Assembly (NCBI GenBank): GCA_002347485.1
Contig: DDXM01000019.1
Location: 1-5,359, forward strand
DNA from: Anaerolineaceae bacterium UBA2260
Lineage (GTDB): Bacteria; Chloroflexota; Anaerolineae; Anaerolineales; Anaerolineaceae
DNA length: 5,359 nucleotides
Direction: 5' to 3'
In this document: positions 1 to 5,359 of the stretch, piece by piece
Numbering within the stretch: position 1 is the first letter of the stretch
Layout of the letters: every line of letters starts with the position of its first letter
Translations under genes and position numbers: made by a program
Notes under the pieces: generated by a model
What the model was told of the DNA's origin: nothing
Database searches by the model: none
Seen by the model: the letters and a program-made list of their open reading frames with translations, nothing else

Positions 1-1527
1 TACGGGCGCTATTACGGCGCCGACCTGGGTATGCTGGTCGAGCTGCCCTACGACCCGATGGTCAACCGGGCGATGCACATTTCGGTACCGGTGTACGGTA
101 TGGTCCACGGCGAGAAGGAAAACGGGTACATTGCCATCGTCGAAAAGGGCGCTTCCTACGGGGAAATCCAGGCCCACCCGGCGGGGATCATTACCAACTT
201 CAATTTCATCTATAACATGTTTATTTACAACCAGAGTTACTTCCAGGCCACCAATCGCTCCGGAGCCGGTGTAACCACCCTGCAGCAAAAAACCAACGCC
301 TTCGACATCAAAATCCATTACCGTTTCCTGACCGGTGAGGACAGCGATTACGTCGGGATGGCGCGCAGCTATCAACAGTACCTGGTTGAGCGGGGGCAGC
401 TAAAAAAAGTGGTCGACGAGGGCGATGATATCGGCATCAAGCTGGAATTCCTGGGCGGTGAGAAGGAGAAAGTCCTGTTCTGGTGGCGGCTGATTCCCAT
501 GACCACGGTGGAGCAAATGGCGGCCATCCTGGATGCATTGGAGATCGAGAACCCGGACGTGGTGTATTACGGCTGGCAGCCGTTGGGCGCATCGAGCATG
601 CCGCCAAAATCTCTGAAGATCGACGGTGGCCTGGGCAGCCTGGAACAGCTGCGTGAGCTGGTGGAAAAGGTGCAATCTGAGGGCGGCAATTTCTCCCTTT
701 ATCTGAATCCGCAAGCCGCGCTCTACCAGGAGAGCGGATACTCGCCGCGCTACGACCTGGCCATGGCGATCACCAACGTCAATATGATTGGCTACAACCG
801 CCACACGGTCAACTACTATCTGAATTATGAAGCGGTCAACCAGCGCTTATCCAACCTCAACGCGGACGTGACTTCCCAGTTGAACGCCGGATTGGCCCTG
901 GACGGGATCGGATCGACGCTGTACAGCGATTTCAAGGCCGGTAACTTCCTCAACCGCGAGGAAGCTATCGCCCGCTACCGTTCGCTGATGGAGGCAAATC
1001 CGGGCAGGAAGGCTTTCTATATGCCGAACGATTACATGTTCGGTTCCATGGACGCATATTATGACATGCCCCTTTCGAACAACGGCTACATCTACACCAG
1101 CGAAGCCGTGCCTTTTCTCCAGATTGTCCTTTCGGGATATGTCCCGTATTACGGTCCAGCGATGAATTTCTCTTCGGATCCGCAAACCGACCTGTTGCGG
1201 CACGTGGATTACGGCGTTTACCCGTCTTTCTTCCTCACCCAAGAAGTGACCGGCAAGATTATCAACACGCTATCCAGCTGGCTGTATACCTCATCCTACC
1301 AGCAGTGGGGCAGTGAAATCAATCAAACCTACCAGTGGTTAAACGTGCTGCTGGGACCGTTGAAAGGCCAAAGCATCATTGCCCGTGAAATGCTGGCGGA
1401 CGGCGTGGCGGCCGTTACCTATGAAAACGGCAAGCAAATCCTGGTCAATTACACCGATCAGCCCTTCAACGCGGGCGGAACGGTGGTGAATGCGAAGGAT
1501 GCAGTCATCAGGGAGGTGGTACCGTGA
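1..1527 (+). CDS. DUF5696-family glycosidase-like protein, C-terminal part (5' end outside window)
   Basis: The reading frame is open from base 1 (YGRYYGADLG precedes the first Met at base 31), so the true start lies upstream and Met at 31 is internal. The 508 visible residues match my memory of the DUF5696 family. A beta-rich N-terminal segment carries the 'PVYGMVHGEKENGYIAIVEKG' type signature (about bases 88-162). An alpha/beta barrel-like region follows, with GWQPLGAS near base 571, YLNPQAAL near 700, ALDGIGS near 895 (Asp at codon 301), YMPNDYMFGSMDAYYDMP near 1020, and DYGVYPSFFLT near 1207. A short C-terminal beta segment follows (VTYENGKQILVNY, about 1414-1452). Family members are, from memory, about 700-850 residues long and have no established activity. 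Their layout resembles a glycoside hydrolase with a leading beta-sandwich, but the catalytic residues are unknown to me. The stop overlaps the permease start by 4 nt, so it belongs to the sugar-uptake operon. Whether it is exported cannot be judged without the N-terminus. The family call is firm; an enzymatic role is inference. Confidence 0.85.
   Translation, partial: YGRYYGADLGMLVELPYDPMVNRAMHISVPVYGMVHGEKENGYIAIVEKGASYGEIQAHPAGIITNFNFIYNMFIYNQSYFQATNRSGAGVTTLQQKTNAFDIKIHYRFLTGEDSDYVGMARSYQQYLVERGQLKKVVDEGDDIGIKLEFLGGEKEKVLFWWRLIPMTTVEQMAAILDALEIENPDVVYYGWQPLGASSMPPKSLKIDGGLGSLEQLRELVEKVQSEGGNFSLYLNPQAALYQESGYSPRYDLAMAITNVNMIGYNRHTVNYYLNYEAVNQRLSNLNADVTSQLNAGLALDGIGSTLYSDFKAGNFLNREEAIARYRSLMEANPGRKAFYMPNDYMFGSMDAYYDMPLSNNGYIYTSEAVPFLQIVLSGYVPYYGPAMNFSSDPQTDLLRHVDYGVYPSFFLTQEVTGKIINTLSSWLYTSSYQQWGSEINQTYQWLNVLLGPLKGQSIIAREMLADGVAAVTYENGKQILVNYTDQPFNAGGTVVNAKDAVIREVVP
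1511..1516 (+). promoter_or_regulatory. Ribosome binding site of the first permease
   Basis: GGGAGG lies inside the end of the DUF5696 gene, 7 nt before the GTG at 1524. This is a strong Shine-Dalgarno match at ideal spacing. It fixes GTG 1524 as the start, and the start overlaps the upstream stop as GTGA, indicating translational coupling. Confidence 0.8.
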
Positions 1528-2411
1528 CCGAACGCAAGCCCTTCCGCTTCCGGGGAATTGGATTACGCACGCGCGAGAGTCTCTACGGCTACGGATTCGT
1601 CTTCCTGTGGATCATCGGGTTCGTTGTATTCACCATGGTTCCGCTGGTGCAGACATTCTTCTTCAGCCTGAACCAGGTTACGGTCACGGCCACCGGCATC
1701 GACCTGCGGCCGGTGCAATGGGACAACTATTCACGCGCCCTGGTCACCGACCCGACCTTTGTGGGACTGCTAATCGAATATGTCATCGAAACATTGGTTT
1801 CAGTTCCCATCGCGATCATCTTTTCGCTGATCATCGCCCTATTCCTGAACCTGAATTTCAAGTTCAAGGGCTTTTTCCGCACCATCTTCTTTCTGCCGGT
1901 GGTCATCACCAGCGGCCCGGTCATCCAGGAATTGACTGCCCAGGGTGCCACATCGGTTCCGGGCGTTGCCAACATGGGGGCCATCACGGAATTCCTGTCA
2001 ACGCTTCCCAGCTACCTGAGCAATCCGGTGGAATACCTGCTAACGTCGTTCATCCTGATCCTGTGGTTCTCCGGCGTCCAAATTCTCATTTATCTTTCCA
2101 GTCTGCAAAAGATTGATAAGAGCGTGTACGAAGCCGCATCGATCGATGGAGCCTCGGCCTGGGAGTCGTTCTGGAAGATCACGCTGCCCTCGCTTTCGAC
2201 CACAACGATCATCAACGCAGCGTACACAATCATCACCCTGTCGCATTTCTCTGAAAACAAGGTCATTAAGTACATCTACAGCCAGACCTATGCCGTGCAA
2301 GGCGGCATCGGGTATTCCAGCGCAATGTCGTTCCTGTATTTCTTCGTGCTGCTGTTGCTGCTGGCGGTCACGTTCCTGGTCCTATCCCCACGCAGAGAGC
2401 AGAGGCGCTGA
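1524..2411 (+). CDS. Sugar ABC transporter permease, MalF/UgpA type (CUT1)
   Basis: Inner-membrane subunit of a binding-protein-dependent sugar importer, 295 aa, normal for the UgpA-like class that lacks the long MalF insertion. Six hydrophobic segments are visible at about residues 24-45, 83-108, 118-133, 170-190, 222-240 and 264-287. The cytoplasmic EAA loop, which docks to the ATPase, reads EAASIDGASAWESFWKITLP from residue 203 to 222, with the conserved Gly at 209. The preceding stretch FSGVQILIYLSSLQKID (182-198) is like permeases that I recall standing next to DUF5696 genes in Firmicutes, so this may be a distinct subgroup adapted to the same substrate. The segment between membrane spans 3 and 4 (about 134-168) is a fairly long external loop. 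The start is GTG, supported by the GGGAGG site. The gene ends in TGATG, sharing one base with the next permease. The sugar is not readable from the sequence. Confidence 0.93.
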   Translation: MTERKPFRFRGIGLRTRESLYGYGFVFLWIIGFVVFTMVPLVQTFFFSLNQVTVTATGIDLRPVQWDNYSRALVTDPTFVGLLIEYVIETLVSVPIAIIFSLIIALFLNLNFKFKGFFRTIFFLPVVITSGPVIQELTAQGATSVPGVANMGAITEFLSTLPSYLSNPVEYLLTSFILILWFSGVQILIYLSSLQKIDKSVYEAASIDGASAWESFWKITLPSLSTTTIINAAYTIITLSHFSENKVIKYIYSQTYAVQGGIGYSSAMSFLYFFVLLLLLAVTFLVLSPRREQRR

Positions 2412-3350
2412 TGGAAAGCAACCCGATGGTGAAAAAACCTGATCTCACAACAATCAAAACTTTTCTACTCGGCGGCCGCTCCAGTTACGGCATGGTCTTT
2501 ACTGTGTTGCTGTATATGCTGCTGCTGGCCATCGGCTTTGTATATCTCTACCCGCTGCTATTCATGTTTGTCACCAGCTTGAAAAGTCCGACAGATTTGT
2601 TGAATCCGATGGTGCAGTGGGTGCCCACAAGCGTATACCTGGGCAATTACGAAAAAGCCCTCCGCGTGCTGGACTATTCCACCACGCTGGTCTCTTCCAT
2701 CCTGGTCAGCGTACTACCCTCGCTGATCACGGCAGCGGTCTGTTCGCTGGTGGGGTACGGGTTGGCGCGCTACCGTTTCACCGGCAAGAACATCCTCTTT
2801 GGACTAATCCTGGCAACCTTCATCATCCCAGCGCAGAACACGGTCATTCCCCAGATGCTGATGTACAAGGACTTGGGGCTGCTCGGCAACATTCTCGCGT
2901 TGATTTTGCCGGCCATGTTCGGCCAGGGCTACCGCAGCGCGATCTTCATTCTGATCTTCTATCAAACCTTCCTGTCCTTTCCCAAGGTGCTGGAGGAAGC
3001 AGCCCGCCTGGACGGCGCATCGGATTTGAGAATCTTCTTTCAAGTTGCCCTGCCCGCCGCGGCACCGGCCTTCATTATCTCGATCATCTTTTCCACCGTG
3101 TGGTACTGGAACGAGACCTACCTGACAGTCATCTTCCTGGAAGGCGGCATTCAAACGCTGCCGATGCAGCTTGCCAAATTTACGCAGGCTTACGAGAATC
3201 TGTATCCACCAGGCATGGTCAACATCTTCGACCGGCTGAACGAGGCGGTCAAGCTGGCCGGCACCTTCCTGAACATCCTGCCGCTGCTGGTGATGTACTT
3301 CCTCCTACAGAAATGGTTCGTCGAATCGGTGGATCGCTCAGGTATCACCG

Positions 3351-3358
<8 letters not shown>
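2411..3358 (+). CDS. Carbohydrate ABC transporter permease, MalG type (CUT1)
   Basis: Partner permease of the MalF-type subunit upstream; the two would form the membrane channel as a heterodimer. It has 315 aa, slightly longer than the usual 270-300 because of a polar N-terminal leader. Membrane segments are visible at about residues 29-55, 92-116, 127-148, 158-185, 213-234 and 281-300. The EAA loop is EEAARLDGASDLRIFFQVALP (residues 195-215), textbook for the family. The C-terminus, ending in KWFVESVDRSGITGE, has the short tail typical of MalG-like proteins. The ATG at 2411 overlaps the previous stop by one base (TGATG). A weak AGAGG lies 5 nt upstream, so translation probably depends on coupling. 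A second Met at codon 6 (base 2426) has no ribosome site and is less likely. No ATPase or binding-protein gene is adjacent in the window. An MsmX-like shared ATPase is one possible explanation, not shown here. Confidence 0.93.
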
Positions 3359-4710
<1,352 letters not shown>

Positions 4711-4712
<2 letters not shown>

Positions 4713-4715
4713 GAG
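4711..4715 (+). promoter_or_regulatory. Ribosome binding site of the LacI-family gene
   Basis: AGGAG overlaps the TAG stop of the hydrolase gene (4710-4712) and stands 12 nt before ATG 4728. The spacing is somewhat long but the match is good, and no other start in frame fits better. Only 15 nt separate the two genes, so no terminator fits between them and co-transcription is likely. Confidence 0.55.
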
Positions 4716-4727
4716 TCACAATACGGA

Positions 4728-5359
4728 ATGATCACGATCAAGGATGTTGCCAATCGAGCAAAAGTGAGCATCACCTCGGCATCCTACGCGTTGAACGGCA
4801 TCGGCACCATCAGCGAGGCCACCCGCCAGCGCGTTTTGCAGGCTGCCGAAGAGCTGAATTATCACCCCAACGCGTTTGCGCGCAACCTCAAAAAGCGCAA
4901 GACGAATATCATTGGGGTTTTTATCACCCGTTTTAGCGGCTCCTTCTACGAAGACATCCTGGAGGGCATTCACGATGCCGTCTTGAAGACGGATTACGAA
5001 TTGATCGTGTGCCCCGAGAGCCGGTCGAAGCGCAGTATCCTCGGGCAGCGCCAGGTCGACGGCGCAATCGTGTTCGATGTCAAGGTAAAAAACGAGACCA
5101 TTATCAAGCTTGCCACCAAGGGCTATCCCATCGTCGTGCTGGACCGCCGCCTGGAGGCAGATTATGTTTTTCCACTGCTGCTTGACAACCAGTCCGGCGT
5201 AAAGGAGGCGTTTCACCACCTGTATGACCAGGGATTGCGAAAAATCTTTTACATTGCCGGCGCCAGCGATTCTCTTGACAACGCCGAGCGTATGAAAGCC
5301 TTTCTGGAAGAAAGCCAGCAGCACGGGCTGTCCGTTCCCGTTTTTGACGGCAATTTTAC
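4728..5359 (+). CDS. LacI/GalR-family transcriptional regulator, N-terminal part (3' end outside window)
   Basis: The frame starts at ATG 4728 and stays open to the right edge, giving 210 of an expected 330-340 residues. Residues 2-24 form the LacI-type helix-turn-helix (ITIKDVANRAKVSITSASYALNG). LNYHPNAFARNL (43-54) is the hinge helix, keeping the Leu that in LacI inserts into the operator minor groove. From residue 60 the periplasmic-binding-protein-like sensor domain begins: NIIGVFITRFSGSFYEDILEGI (60-81), VDGAIVFD (110-117), YPIVVLDRR (133-141), LDNQSGVKEAFHHL (152-165) and GLRKIFYIAGASD (169-181). These fit a sugar-responsive regulator, usually a repressor lifted by the imported sugar. 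Placement directly after the hydrolase suggests local control of this operon. Its operator would lie before the first gene, outside the window. Recognition-helix residues Ile15, Thr16 and Tyr20 (equivalent to LacI 17, 18 and 22) would define its operator. The ligand is unknown. Confidence 0.93.
   Translation, partial: MITIKDVANRAKVSITSASYALNGIGTISEATRQRVLQAAEELNYHPNAFARNLKKRKTNIIGVFITRFSGSFYEDILEGIHDAVLKTDYELIVCPESRSKRSILGQRQVDGAIVFDVKVKNETIIKLATKGYPIVVLDRRLEADYVFPLLLDNQSGVKEAFHHLYDQGLRKIFYIAGASDSLDNAERMKAFLEESQQHGLSVPVFDGNF

Noticed and set aside
31..33. ATG at 31 as the true start of the first gene
   Set aside because: The frame is open to base 1, and the residues before the Met fit the family's conserved region. 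The family is also much longer at its N-terminus, so this Met is internal.
1490..2116. 208-residue open frame on the + strand in another frame
   Set aside because: Out-of-frame reading of the MalF-type permease, rich in His, Arg and Pro, with no family resemblance.
4713..4727. Promoter or terminator between the hydrolase and the regulator
   Set aside because: Only 15 nt are available, with no hairpin or -10/-35 pair. Any promoter for the regulator would have to sit inside the hydrolase gene, and I could not support one.
4716..5324. 202-residue open frame on the minus strand
   Set aside because: It lies wholly opposite the LacI-family gene, whose + strand translation matches the family from end to end. 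The minus-strand product has no recognisable domain.

Overview
The window is a gene-dense, single-strand stretch of a carbohydrate-uptake operon. Five protein genes all read on the + strand. The first is cut by the left edge and the last by the right edge. The genes are packed with 1-8 nt overlaps or, at the last junction, a 15 nt gap. There is no RNA gene, insertion sequence, CRISPR array or non-coding stretch of any size.

Layout: (1) 1-1527, the C-terminal 508 residues of a DUF5696-family protein, a predicted TIM-barrel, glycosidase-like protein of unknown activity that often sits beside sugar ABC transporters. (2) 1524-2411 and (3) 2411-3358, the paired inner-membrane permeases of a CUT1 (MalF/MalG-type) sugar ABC importer. 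(4) 3351-4712, a lipoprotein with a glycoamylase-like (Pfam 'Glycoamylase') catalytic domain, the fold of GH144 endo-beta-1,2-glucanases. (5) 4728 to the right edge, the N-terminal 210 residues of a LacI/GalR-family repressor.

Inferred joint role: the anchored surface hydrolase cuts an external polysaccharide or oligosaccharide, most plausibly a beta-1,2-glucan or a relative. The ABC importer takes up the fragments, the DUF5696 protein may process or sense a related glycan, and the LacI-type protein controls the operon in response to a sugar. The solute-binding protein and ATPase are not in the window. The binding protein is probably upstream. The ATPase may be a shared MsmX-type subunit encoded elsewhere.

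Organism: moderately GC-rich bacterial DNA with ATG and GTG starts. The lipoprotein has a Thr/Pro/Ala-rich linker directly after its lipobox, a style common in Chloroflexota (Anaerolineae). This host assignment is an inference from style only. No wholly new system was found. The most interesting point is the tight linkage of an uncharacterised DUF5696 protein with a GH144-like hydrolase, which suggests a substrate for DUF5696.
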